Source of the DNA: Lepidurus packardi
Taxonomy: Eukaryota > Arthropoda > Branchiopoda > Notostraca > Triopsidae
Length of the DNA: 64,000 bases
Direction: 5' to 3'
NCBI GenBank assembly: GCA_023053545.1
Contig: JAKZAN010000097.1
Location: 50,244 to 114,243, forward strand
The notes under the pieces were generated by a model that saw only the letters and a program-made list of their open reading frames with translations, was not told the DNA's origin and ran no database searches. Positions 31,869 through 44,506 of this stretch are shown here, piece by piece. Every line of letters begins with the position of its first letter. The first letter of the stretch is position 1. Made by a program: the position numbers and the translations under genes.

Positions 31869-34697
31869 ATGTTCTTTAACTCTGATTCTCTTTTAAACAA
31901 AATTGAAGAAACGAGACTACTTGCACAATCTGAAGAGCCAGACATTATAGCAATTGTGGAGGTTAAACCTAAAAACTGCAGGTTCAAACCTACAGCTGCT
32001 GAATTATCAATCAGTGGATACAACACGCTTGACATCAATTTGGATAGTGACCTTGGGCGTGGCGTTATTTGTTATAGTAAAAACAATTTGAGACTGTACC
32101 CCGTACCCCAACGTGAATCTGTGCCCCAAGAAATGTTATGGTTACGAATCAGTCATTTAAATGGAATGAATACAATCTTCGGTGTGTGTTATAGAAGTCC
32201 TTACAGCACCGCAGAAAATGATAAGGAGATTTGCGCTGAAATTTCGGAAATGACAGCTTCCCCAAATCAAAATATAGTCATAGTGGGTGACTTCAATCTC
32301 CCTAAAGCTAATTGGCAACACCGTTATACACACTCGCAACAAATTAATCCTGAAAACGTATTTCTTAATTGTTTCAACAATAACTTCCTTGACCAATTAA
32401 TTGAGGAACCCACTCGAGTCCGTGGAACAAACAAACCGAGCTTGCTCGATCTTCTACTTGTAAGTAACCCCGAGGTTGTGACATATGTTGAAGTCCAGTC
32501 GCCAATCGGAAAATCGGATCATGCTGTAATAACTTTTATCCTGCAAACTAACCGACTGGAAAAGAAGAATATACAACGGCCGAACTACTATAAAGGCAAC
32601 TACCAGGAGATAAGAAGAGTCCTTTCCAAAGTCAACTGGGATCAAGCATTTCAAGACTTAGAATCCATGGATGATCTGTACAGCAAGTTCCTGCGCACAG
32701 TAAAATCTGTGGAATATTGCTTCATACCGCCTAGACGACATAGTAGTAGAGCAGCAGTTTCTAGGGAAACATTGAAATTAATAGCCGAAAAAAGGGATGC
32801 CTGGAATGCCTTCAAATCAAACAAAGATGACTCTTCATTGGAGTTAAATTACCGACGCTTCCGCAATAAAGTGCGCAAAGCCACCAGACAGGAAGTAAAC
32901 AGAAGAGAAAGTCTACTGGCAAAAAATTTAAAAGACAATCCCAAAATCTTCTGGAAACATGTCAATGCGAAAAGAAAGAACGGAACCATTATACCTCCAT
33001 TACTAGATGAAACCACGAGACTAACTGTTTCTGAACCGATTGAAAAGGCAAATGTACTAAACCGACACTTCTCTGTTGTATTTACGCGCGAAATAGATAT
33101 AACAGAGGTTGATTCTTGTGTCTCGGAAGATCCTTTTCCCCCACTCAATATTTGCGCGTCAATGGTTTTAGAGAAACTTAACAGGTTGGATACATCCAAG
33201 TCCCCTGGCCCGGACATGTTACACCCTAAAGTCCTCAAGGAAGCTGCTGCTGTCCTAGTCAAACCGCTTACTTTCATTTATCGAAAATCCATTTCCTCTG
33301 GCCAACTCCCGACAATATGGAATAGTGCTGTTGTTACCCCAATCTTTAAATCCGGGAAACGTGACTTACCCTCAAATTATAGGCCTATTAGTTTAACTTG
33401 TGTAACGTGCAAAATCCTCGAATCAATTATTGCTGACCACATTTTGACCGAATTTAGACACAGAAAAATATTATCAGATAAACAGTTCGGATTTTTACCT
33501 GGACGCTCCGCTGAAAGTCAACTTTTACTAGCTGTCGAGAACTGGAAAAAGAATGCGGATAAGGGGCTCCAAACTGATGTTATATATCTGGACCTTAAAA
33601 AGGCGTTCGACAAAGTACCCCATGGTAGACTTATTCAAAAATTAGTTGACTACGGTCTCGGTCCTAGTACCTCACCCACCCTGACTAAATGGATTAAAAG
33701 TTTCTTAACGAATCGGACGCAGTCAGTTTGTGTTGAAGGTGAAGTCAGTGACTTAGTGATAGATGTCCTAAGCGGAGTTCCCCAGGGCTCGGTTCTGGGT
33801 CCGTTACTATTTAACATATATATAAATGACCTAACAGACAAAATTGAGTCGACAGTCTTTCTTTACGCGGATGATACCAAAATTAGTAACGTAATTAACT
33901 GCCCGGAGGATATGATTAAGCTCCAAGATGACATTAAAAGTATTGAGCTTTGGATGGAGAAATGGCTGATGGAATTGAACATCCCAAAGTGTCACCAACT
34001 GAGGATTGGAAATGAATCTGTCACAAGTAGTTATGTCCTGGGTGGCGAAGTAATTGCCAAGACCGACTGTGAACGGGATCTTGGAGTCCTGATTGACACA
34101 AAACTTAATTTTCACCAACATTACGCGAGCATTGCGGCTAAAGCAACGAGAGTGGCTGGACTAATTAGACGAAACTTCACCTGTGTGGATAAAACAATGT
34201 TGTCCACGCTGTATAAAACGCTCGTTAGACCTATTCTTGAGTACGGCCACTGTGTAACGCGCCCGTTCTTCAACAGGGACCTAGAAGCCCTAGAAAAAGT
34301 TCAAAGGAGAATAACCAAATTTCCTGGAAATCTTCGTCACCTCTCCTATACAGATAGACTCAAAGCCTTGAACCTGCCAACTCTGGCATATAGGTTTCTA
34401 CGGGGAGACCTGATAGAAGCGTTTAAATTGTGTCACGCCTATTATGAAAATGTGTCCGCCGAACAAATATTGTGCTTCAACCAAAGCAATTGTCGTGGCC
34501 ATATCCTAAAACTTAAGACAGAACGATTCCTCAAAGATGTAGGCCGCTGGACCTTCCAAAACCGAATCGTAGATGAATGGAATAGCCTACCAGAAAAAGT
34601 GATCGAATCCTCCTCCTTACAGACATTTAAAAAATCACTAGATGAGCATTTTGGCTCAAAAATGTTTGACCCGTTACAATTTCGTAGAGATAAATAG
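31869..34697 (+). CDS. LINE ORF2, endonuclease/reverse transcriptase
   Basis: This protein nicks the target and copies the LINE RNA in place. At the N-terminus is an APE-type endonuclease: FNSDSLLNKIEE, catalytic IVGDFNLP (D141) and SDH (216-218). The reverse transcriptase follows with SPGPDMLHPKVLK, NYRPISLTC, GFLPGRSAESQ, DLKKAFDKVPH, GVPQGSVLGPLLFNIYINDL and the catalytic YADD (666-669). A C-terminal region ends in VDEWNSLPEKVIESSSLQTF, usual for CR1/L2-type elements. There is no RNase H domain. The first Met falls at the very beginning of the endonuclease fold; the frame is open back to the ORF1 stop and LKC just before the Met also looks like endonuclease sequence. ORF2 may therefore be made by TGA readthrough or reinitiation rather than from this Met. 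Confidence 0.92.
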   Translation: MFFNSDSLLNKIEETRLLAQSEEPDIIAIVEVKPKNCRFKPTAAELSISGYNTLDINLDSDLGRGVICYSKNNLRLYPVPQRESVPQEMLWLRISHLNGMNTIFGVCYRSPYSTAENDKEICAEISEMTASPNQNIVIVGDFNLPKANWQHRYTHSQQINPENVFLNCFNNNFLDQLIEEPTRVRGTNKPSLLDLLLVSNPEVVTYVEVQSPIGKSDHAVITFILQTNRLEKKNIQRPNYYKGNYQEIRRVLSKVNWDQAFQDLESMDDLYSKFLRTVKSVEYCFIPPRRHSSRAAVSRETLKLIAEKRDAWNAFKSNKDDSSLELNYRRFRNKVRKATRQEVNRRESLLAKNLKDNPKIFWKHVNAKRKNGTIIPPLLDETTRLTVSEPIEKANVLNRHFSVVFTREIDITEVDSCVSEDPFPPLNICASMVLEKLNRLDTSKSPGPDMLHPKVLKEAAAVLVKPLTFIYRKSISSGQLPTIWNSAVVTPIFKSGKRDLPSNYRPISLTCVTCKILESIIADHILTEFRHRKILSDKQFGFLPGRSAESQLLLAVENWKKNADKGLQTDVIYLDLKKAFDKVPHGRLIQKLVDYGLGPSTSPTLTKWIKSFLTNRTQSVCVEGEVSDLVIDVLSGVPQGSVLGPLLFNIYINDLTDKIESTVFLYADDTKISNVINCPEDMIKLQDDIKSIELWMEKWLMELNIPKCHQLRIGNESVTSSYVLGGEVIAKTDCERDLGVLIDTKLNFHQHYASIAAKATRVAGLIRRNFTCVDKTMLSTLYKTLVRPILEYGHCVTRPFFNRDLEALEKVQRRITKFPGNLRHLSYTDRLKALNLPTLAYRFLRGDLIEAFKLCHAYYENVSAEQILCFNQSNCRGHILKLKTERFLKDVGRWTFQNRIVDEWNSLPEKVIESSSLQTFKKSLDEHFGSKMFDPLQFRRDK

Positions 34698-34752
34698 TTA
34701 CAAAGAGGCTTTATAAAGCCTTATATGTTGCAATAAATAATAATAAAAAAAA
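34698..34752 (+). promoter_or_regulatory. LINE 3' UTR with perfect hairpin palindrome
   Basis: AGGCTTTATAAAGCCT (34706-34721) is a perfect 16-nt palindrome, followed by CAATAAATAATAATA and A residues. The same segment is kept in the truncated copy at 53586-53640. 3' hairpins are recognised by the RT in several LINE families; that role is inferred here. Confidence 0.75.
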
Positions 34753-37700
34753 AATTCCTTACCGACTTAATTAATTCCTTAAGGAATGAATTAATTCCTT
34801 ACGGACATAATTAATTCATTACAGACTGAAATGACTAATTACTTACTGAATTATTTCCTTACTGAATGAATTAATTCCTTACCTAATGAATTAATTCCTT
34901 ACCTAATGAATTAATTCCTTACGGACTGAATTAATTCTTTAGCATTGATTGAATTCCTTACTTACTGAATTAATTCCTTACTGACTGAAATAATTCCTTA
35001 CCGACTTAATTAATTCCTTACGGAATGAATTAATGAGTTACGTACTGTATTAGTTCCTTACGGACTTAATTAATTCATTACGGACTGAATTAATTTCTTA
35101 CGGACTGAATTAATTTCTTACGGACTGAATTAATTCCTTACTTACTGAATTAATTCCTTACCGACTTAATTAATTCCTTACGCAATGAATTAATGCGTTA
35201 CGTACTGTATTAGTTCCTTACGGACTTAATTACTTCATTACGGACTTAATTAATTCCTTGCGGACTGAATTAATTCCTTACGGACTGAATCAATTCCTTA
35301 CCGACTTAATTAATTCCTTAAGGAATGAATTAATTCCTTACGGACTTAATTAATTCATTACAGACTGAAATGACTCCTTACTTACTGAATTAATTATTTA
35401 CGGAATGAATTAATTCCTTACGGACTGAATTAATTCCTTACTTACTGAATTAATTCCTTACGGACTGAATTAATTCCTTACGGAATGAATTAATTCATTA
35501 CGGACTTAATTAAATCCTTACAGAATGAATTAATTCCTTACGGACTGAATTAATTCCTTACGGACTGAATCAATTCCTTACCGACTTCATTAATTCCTGA
35601 ACGAATGAATTAATTCCTTATGGACTGAATTATTTCCTTACGGACTGAATTAATTCCTTACCGACTTAATTAATTCCTTACGGAATGAATTAATGCTTTA
35701 CGTAATGAATTAGTTCTTTACGGACTGAATTAATTCCTTACGGACTGAATCAATTCCTTACCGACTTCATTAATTCCTGAAGGAATGAATTAATTCCTTA
35801 TGGACTGAATTATTTCCTTACCGACTTAATTAATTCCTTACGGAATGAATTAATGCTTTACGTAATGAATTAGTTCCTTACGGCCTGATTTAATTCCTTA
35901 CGGACTGAATTAATTCATAACGGACTGAATTAATTCCTTACAGACTGAATTAATTTATTACGGACAGAATTAGTTCATTACGGACTTAATTAATTCCTTA
36001 CGGACTTAATTAATTCCTTGCGGACTGAATTAATTCCTTACGGACTGAATTAATTCCTTACGGACTGAATTAATTACTTACTTACTGAATTAATTCCTTA
36101 CGGACTGAAGTAATTCCTTACGGACTGAATCAATTAATTACCGACTTCATTAATTCCTGAAGGAATGAATTAATTCCTTATGGACTGAATTATTTCCTTA
36201 CGGACTGAATTAATTCCTTACCGACTTAATTAATTCCTTACGGAATGAATTAATGCTTTACGTAATGAATTAGTTCCTTACGGACTGAATTAATTCCTTA
36301 CGTACTTAATAATTTCCTTACGGACTGAATTAATGCTCTACGTACTGAATTTGTTCATTACGTACTTAATTAATTCCATACGTACTTAATTATTTCCTTA
36401 CGTACTGAATTAATTTCTTACGGACTGAATTAATTCCTTACGTCCTGATTTAGTTCCTTACAGACTGAAATAATTCCTTACGGACTGAATTAATTCCTTA
36501 AGGACTGAATTAGATCCTTACGGACTGAATTATTTCATAACGGAATGAATTAATTCCTTACGGACTTGATTAATTCATTTCGGACTGAAATAATTGCTTA
36601 CGGTCTGAATTAATTCCTTACGGACTGAATTAATTCTTTACGGAATGAATCAATTCCTTGCCGACTTAAATAATTCCTTAAGGAATGAATTAATTCCTTA
36701 TGGACTGAATTAATTCCTTACGGACTGAATTAATTCCTTACCGACTTAATTAAGTCATAACGGAATGAATTAATGCTTTACGTACTGAATTAGTTCCTTA
36801 CGGACTTTATTAATTCATTAGTACTTAATTAATTATTTACGGAATGAATTAATTTATTACGGACAGAATTTGTTCATTACGGACAGCATTATTTCCTTAT
36901 GGACTTAACTAATTCATTACGGACTGAAATAATTCCTTACGGCCTGATTTAATTCCTTACAGACTGAATTAATCCTTACGTACTTAATTATTCCTTACGG
37001 GCTGAATTTTTTCCTTACATACTGAATTAATTCCGTACGTACTTAATTAATTCCTTACAGACTGAATTAATTTATTACGGACCGAATTAGTTCATTACGG
37101 ACTTAATTAATTCATAACGTACTTAATTAATTATTTAGGGAATTAATTAATTTATTACGGACAGAATTTGTTCATTACGGACAGCATTATTTCCTTACGG
37201 ACTTAACTAATTCATTACGGACTGAAATAATTCCTTACGGCCTGATTTAATTCCTTACGGACTTAATTAATTCGTTACGGACTTAATTAATTCCTTACGG
37301 ACTTCATTAATTCCTTACGGAATGAATTAATGCTTTACGTAATGAATTAGTTCCTTACGGACTGAATTAATTCCTTACGTACTTAATTAATTCCTTACGG
37401 ACTGAATTAATGCTTTACGTACTGAATTAGTTCCTTACGTACTTAATTAATTCTATACGGACTGAAGTAATTCCTTACGGACTGAATCAATTAATTACCG
37501 ACTTCATTAATTCCTGAAGGAATGAATTAATTCCTTATGGACTGAATTATTTCCTTACGGACTGAATTAATTCCTTACCGACTTAATTAATTTCTTACGA
37601 ACTGAATTAATTCTTTAATGACTTAATTAATCCATTACGAACTGAATTAATTCCTTACGGACTGAAATCATTCTTTAGCATTGATTGAATTCCTTACTTA

Positions 37701-40700
37701 CTGAATTAATTCCTTACTGACTGAAATAATTCCTTACCTATGAATTAATTCCTTACGGCCTGATTTTGTTCCTTACAGACTGAAATAATTCCTTACAGAC
37801 TGAATTAATTCCTTAAGGAATGAATTAATTACTTACGGACTTAATTAATTCATTACGGACTGAAATAATTCCTTACGGACTGAATTAATTCATTACGGAC
37901 TTAATTAAATCCTTACGGATTGAATCAATTCCTTTCATTAGTGAATTAATTAATTCAGACTGAATTAATTCCTTACGGACTGAAATTATTCCTTACGGAC
38001 TGAATTAATTCCTTACGGACTTAATTAAATCCTTACGGATTGAATGAATTCCTTTCATTAGTGAATAATTAATTCAGACTGAATTAATTCCTTACGGACT
38101 GAAATTATTCCTTACGGACTGAATTAATTCCTTACGGACTGAACTAATTCCTTACGGACTGAATTAATTCCTTACGGACTGAATTAATTCATAACGGACT
38201 GAATTAATTCCTTAAGGAATGAATTAACTACTTACGGACTAAATTAATTCTTTAGGATTGATTGAATTCCTTACTTACTGAATTAATTCCTTACCGATTT
38301 AGTTAATTCCTTTCGGAACGAATTAATTCCTTACGTACTGAATCAATTCCTTACGTACTGAATCAATTCCTTACTTACTGAATTAATGCCTTACGGACTG
38401 AATTAATTCTTTACGGACTTAATTAATAAATTACAAACTGAATTAATTCCTTACGTACTGAATTACAAACCATTACAAACTGAATTAATTCCTTACGTAC
38501 TGAATTAATTCTTTAGCATTGATTGAATTCGTACTTAATTAATTTCTTACGGACTGAATTAATTCCTTACGAAATGAATTAATTTCTTTACGGCCTGATA
38601 TAATTCCTTACGTACTTAATTAATTCCTTACGTAATGAATTAATTCCTTACGTAATGAATTAATTCCTTACGGACTGAAATAATTCCTTACGTACTGAAT
38701 CAATTCCTTACTTACTGAAGTAATTTCTTACGGACTGAATTAATTCTTTACGGACTTAATTAATCCATTACAAACTGAATTAATCCATTACAAACTGAAT
38801 TAATTCCTTACGGACTGAATTAATTCTTTACGGATTTAATTAATCCATTACAAACTGAATTAATTCTTTACGGACTGAATTAATTCTTTAGCATAGATTG
38901 AATTCCTTACTTACTGAATTAATTCCTTACTGACTGAAATAATTCCTTACCTAATGAATTAATTCCTTACATAATGAATTAATTCCTTACGGCCTTATTT
39001 TGTTCCTTACAGACTGAAATAATTCCTTACAGACTGAATTAATTCCTTACGGACTGAATTAATTCCTTACGGACTGAATTAATTCATAACGGACTGAATT
39101 ATTTCCTTAAGGAACGAATTAATTAGTTACGGACTTAATTAATTCATTACGGACTGAAATAATTCCTTACGGACTGAATTAATTCATTACGGACTTAATT
39201 AAATCCTTACGGATTTAATCAATTCCTTTCATTAGTGAATTAATTAATTCAGACTGAATTAATTCCTTACGGACCTAATTTATTCCTTACGGACTGAATT
39301 AATTCCTTACTGGCGTAATTAATTCCTTTCGGACTGAATTAACTACTTACGGACTGAATTAATTCTTTAGGATTGATTGAATTCTTTACTTACTGAATTA
39401 ATTCCTTACCGAGTTAGTTAATTCCTTTCGGAACGAATTAATTCCTTACGTACTGAATCAATTCCTTACTTACTGAATTAATTACTTACGTACTGAATTA
39501 ATTTCTTACGGATTGAATCAATTCCTTTCATTAGTGAATTAATTAATTCAGACTGAATTATTTCCTTACGGACTGAAATTATTCCTTACGGACTGAATTA
39601 ATTCCATGGGGACTGAATTAATTCCCTGGGGACTGAATTAATTCCTTACGGACCTAATTTATTCCTTACGGACTGAATTAATTCCTTACTGACGTAATTA
39701 ATTCCTTTCGGACTGAATTAACTACTTACGGAGTGAATTAATTCTTTAGGATTGATTGAATTCCTTACTTACTGAATTAATTCCTTACCGATTTAGTTAA
39801 TTCCTTTCGGAACGAATTAATTCCTTACGTACTTAATTAATTTCTTACGGACTGAATTAATTCCTTACGGACTGAATTAATTCTTTTGGATTGATTGAAT
39901 TCCTTTCTTACTGAATTAATTCCTTACGAAATGAATTAATTTCTTTACGCCCTGATATAATTCCTTACGTACTTAGTTAATTCCTTACGTAATGAATTAA
40001 TTCCTTACGTAATGAATTAATTCCTTACGGACTGAATTAATTCCTTACGTACTTAATTAATTCCTTACGGACTGAATTAATTCCTTACGGACTGAATAAA
40101 TTCTTTACGGACTTAATTAATCCATTACAAACTGAATTAATTCCTTACGTACTGAATTAATTCTTTAGCATTGATTGAATTCCTTTCTTACTGAATTAAT
40201 TCCTTACTGACTGAAATAATTCCTTACCTAATGAATTAATTCCTTACCTAATGAATTAATTCCTTACATAATGAATTAATTCCTTACGGCCTTATTTTGT
40301 TCCTTACAGACTGAAATATTTCCTTACAGACTGAATTAATTCCTTACGGACTGAATTAATTCCTTACGGACTGAATTAATTCATAACGGACTGAATTATT
40401 TCCTTAAGGAATGAATTAATTAGTTACGGACTTAATTAATTCATTACGGACTGAAATAATTCCTTACGGACTGAATTAATTCCTTACGGACTGAATTAAT
40501 TCATAACGGACTGAATTATTTAATTAAAGAATGAATTAATTACTTACGGACTTAATTAATTCATTACGGACTGAAATAATTCCTTACGGACTGAATTAAT
40601 TCATTACGGACTGAAATAATTCCTTACGGACTGAATTAATTCCTTACGGACTGAATTAATTCCTTACGTACTGAATTAATTCCTTAAGGAATGAATTAAT

Positions 40701-41521
40701 TCCTTACGGACTGAATTAATTCCTTACGGACTGAATTAAATCCTTACTGGCGTAATTAATTCCTTTCGGACTGAATTAACTACTTACGGACTGAATTAAT
40801 TCTTTAGGATTGATTGAATTCCTTACTTACTGAATTAATTCTTTACCGAGTTAGTTAATTCCTTTCGGAACGAATTAATTCCTTACGTACTGAATTAATT
40901 CCTTACGGACTGAATTAATTTCTTACGGACTGAATTAATTCCTTACGGACTGAATTAATTCCTTACGGACTGAATTAATTCCATGGGGACTGAATTAATT
41001 CCCTGGGGGCTGAATTAATTCCTTACGGACTGAATTAATTCTTTAGGATTGATTGAATTCCTTACTTACTGATTTAATTCCTTACGGACTGAATAAATTC
41101 CTTACTTACTGAATTAATTCCTTACGTACTGAATTAATTTCTTACGGACTGAATTAATTCCTTACGGACTTAATTAATTCTTTACGGAATGAACTAATTC
41201 CTTAAGGAATGAATTAATTACTTACGGACTTAATTAATTCATTACGGACTGAAATAATTCCTTACGGACTGAATTAATTCATTACGGACTTAATTAAATC
41301 CTTACGGATTGAATCAATTCCTGTCATTAGTGAATTAATTAATTCAGACTGAATTATTTCCTTACGGACTGAAATTATACCTTACGGACTGAATTAATTC
41401 CTTACGGACTGAATTAAATCCTTACGGACTTAATTAATTCCATGGGGACTGAATTAATTCCCTGGGGACTGAATTAATTCCTTACGGACCTAATTTATTC
41501 CTTACGGACTGAATTAATTCC

Positions 41522-42616
41522 TTACTGACGTAATTAATTCCTTTCGGACTGAATTAACTACTTACGGAGTGAATTAATTCTTTAGGATTGATTGAATTCC
41601 TTACTTACTGAATTAATTTCTTACCGATTTAGTTAATTCCTCTCGGAACGAATTAATTCCTTACGTACTTCATTAATTTTTTACGGACTGAATTAATTCC
41701 TTACGGACTGAATTAATTCTTTAGGATTAATTGAATTCCTTTCTTACTGAATTAATTCCTTACGGACTGAATTAATTCCTTACGAAATGAATTAATTTCT
41801 TTACGGCCTGATATAATTCCTTACGTACTTAATTAATTCCTTACGTAATGAATTAATTCCTTACGTAATGAATTAATTCCTTACGGACTGAATTAATTCC
41901 TTACTGACGTAATTAATTCCTTTCGGACTGAATTAACTACTTACGGAGTGAATTAATTCTTTAGGATTGATTGAATTCCTTACTTACTGAATTAATTTCT
42001 TACCGATTTAGTTAATTCCTCTCGGAACGAATTAATTCCTTACGTACTTCATTAATTTTTTACGGACTGAATTAATTCCTTACGGACTGAATTAATTCTT
42101 TAGGATTAATTGAATTCCTTTCTTACTGAATTAATTCCTTACGGACTGAATTAATTCCTTACGAAATGAATTAATTTCTTTACGGCCTGATATAATTCCT
42201 TACGTACTTAATTAATTCCTTACGTAATGAATTAATTCCTTACGTAATGAATTAATTCCTTACGGACTGAATTAATTCCTTACGTACTGAATTAATTCCT
42301 TTCGGACTGAATTAACTACTTACGGAGTGAATTAATTCTTTAGGATTGATTGAATTCCTTACTTACTGAATTAATTTCTTACCGATTTAGTTAATTCCTC
42401 TCGGAACGAATTAATTCCTTACGTACTTCATTAATTTTTTACGGACTGAATTAATTCCTTACGGACTGAATTAATTCTTTAGGATTAATTGAATTCCTTT
42501 CTTACTGAATTAATTCCTTACGGACTGAATTAATTCCTTACGAAATGAATTAATTTCTTTACGGCCTGATATAATTCCTTACGTACTTAATTAATTCCTT
42601 ACGTAATGAATTAATA
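41522..42616 (+). repeat. 379-bp higher-order repeat, about 2.9 tandem copies
   Basis: The marker CCTCTCGG occurs at 41639, 42018 and 42397, exactly 379 bp apart (19 monomers minus one base). Flanking monomers follow in the same order in each copy. The third copy ends at a deletion-like junction (GAATTAATACGGACTG) near 42614. Confidence 0.9.
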
Positions 42617-44506
42617 CGGACTGAATTAATTCCTTACGGACTTAATTAATTCTTTACGGAATGAACTAATTCCTTAAGGAATGAATTAATTACTTACGGA
42701 CTTAATTAATTCATTACGGACTGAAATAATTCCTTACGGACAGAATTAATTCATTACGGACTTAATTAAATCCTTACGGATTGAATCAATTCCTGTCATT
42801 AGTGAATTAATTAATTCAGACTGAATTATTTCCTTACGGACTGAAATTATTCCTTACGGACTGAATTAATTCTTTAGGATTGATTGAATTCCTTACTTAC
42901 TGAATTAATTCTTTACCGAGTTAGTTAATTCCTTTCGGAACGAATTAATTCCTTACGTACTGAATTAATTCCTTACGGACTGAATTAATTCCATGGGGAC
43001 TGAATTAATTCCCTGAGGACTGAATTAATTCCTTACGGACTGAATTAATTCTTTAGGATTGATCTTATTGAATTACTGACGTAATTAATTCCTTTCGGAC
43101 TGAATTAACTACTTACGGAGTGAATTAATTCTTTAGGATTGATTGAATTCCTTACTTACTGAATTAATTTCTTACCGATTTAGTTAATTCCTCTCGGAAC
43201 GAATTAATTCCTTACGTACTTAATAAATTTTTTACGGACTGAATTAATTCCTTACGGACTGAATTAATTCTTTAGGATTGATTGAATTCCTTTCTTACTG
43301 AATTAATCCCTTACGGACTGAATTAATTCCTTACGAAATGAATTAATTTCTTTACGGCCTGATATAATTCCTTACGTACTTAATTAATTCCTTACGTAAT
43401 GAATTAATTCCTTACGTAATGAATTAATTCCTTACGGACTGAATTAATTCCTTACGTACTGAATTAATTCCTTACGGACTGAATTAATTCTTTACGGACT
43501 TAATTAATCCATTACAAACTGAATTAATTCCTTACGGACTGAATTAATTCTTTAGCATAGATTGAATTCCTTACTTACTGAATTAATTCCTTACTGACTG
43601 AAATAATTCCTTACCTAATGAATTAATTCCTTACCTAATGAATTAATTCCTTACATAATGAATTAATTCCTTACGGCCTGATTTTGTTCCTTACAGACTG
43701 AAATAATTCCTTACAGACTGAATTAATTCCTTACGGACTGAATTAATTCCTTACGGACTGAATTAATTCATAACGGACTGAATTATTTCCTAAAGGAATG
43801 AATTAATTACTTACGGACTGAATTAATTCATTACGGACTGAAATAATTCCTTACGGACTGAATTAATTCATTACGGACTTAATTAAATCCTTACGGATTT
43901 AATCAATTCCTTTCATTAGTGAATTAATTAATTCAGACTGAATTAATTCCTTACGGACTGAAATTATTCCTTACGGACTGAATTAATTCCTTACGTACTG
44001 AATTAAATCCTTACGGACTGAATTATTTCCATGGGGACTGAATTAATTCCCTGGGGACTGAATTAATTCCTTACGGACCTAATTTATTCCTTACGGACTG
44101 AATTAATTCCTTACTGACGTAATTAATTCCTTTCGGACTGAATTAACTACTTACGGAGTGAATTAATTCTTTAGGATTGATTGAATTCCTTACTTACTGA
44201 ATTAATTCCTTACCGATTTAGTTAATTCCTTTCGGAACGAATTAATTCCTTACATACTTAATTAATTTCTTACGGACTGAATTAATTCCTTACGGACTGA
44301 ATTAATTCTTTAGCATAGATTGAATTCCTTACTTACTGAATTAATTCCTTACTGACTGAAATAATTCCTTACCTAATGAATTAATTCCTTACCTAATGAA
44401 TTAATTCCTTACATAATGAATTAATTCCTTACGGCCTGATTTTGTTCCTTACAGACTGAAATAATTCCTTACAGATTGAATTAATTCCTTACGGACTGAA
44501 TTAATT

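Larger units (their letters stand above)
30211..34752 (+). mobile_element. Full-length non-LTR retrotransposon (CR1/L2-like LINE)
   Basis: About 4.5 kb with 5' UTR, ORF1 with zinc knuckles, ORF2 with endonuclease and reverse transcriptase, a 3' hairpin, an AATAAATAATAATA tail and a short A-run. The flanks rejoin as satellite. AATTC at 30206-30210 and at about 34753-34757 is a likely 5-bp target duplication, although the satellite sequence makes its exact length ambiguous. Both ORFs are open, so the copy is young and may be competent. Clade assignment (CR1/L2 group) is by recognition of the RT and C-terminus. Confidence 0.9.
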
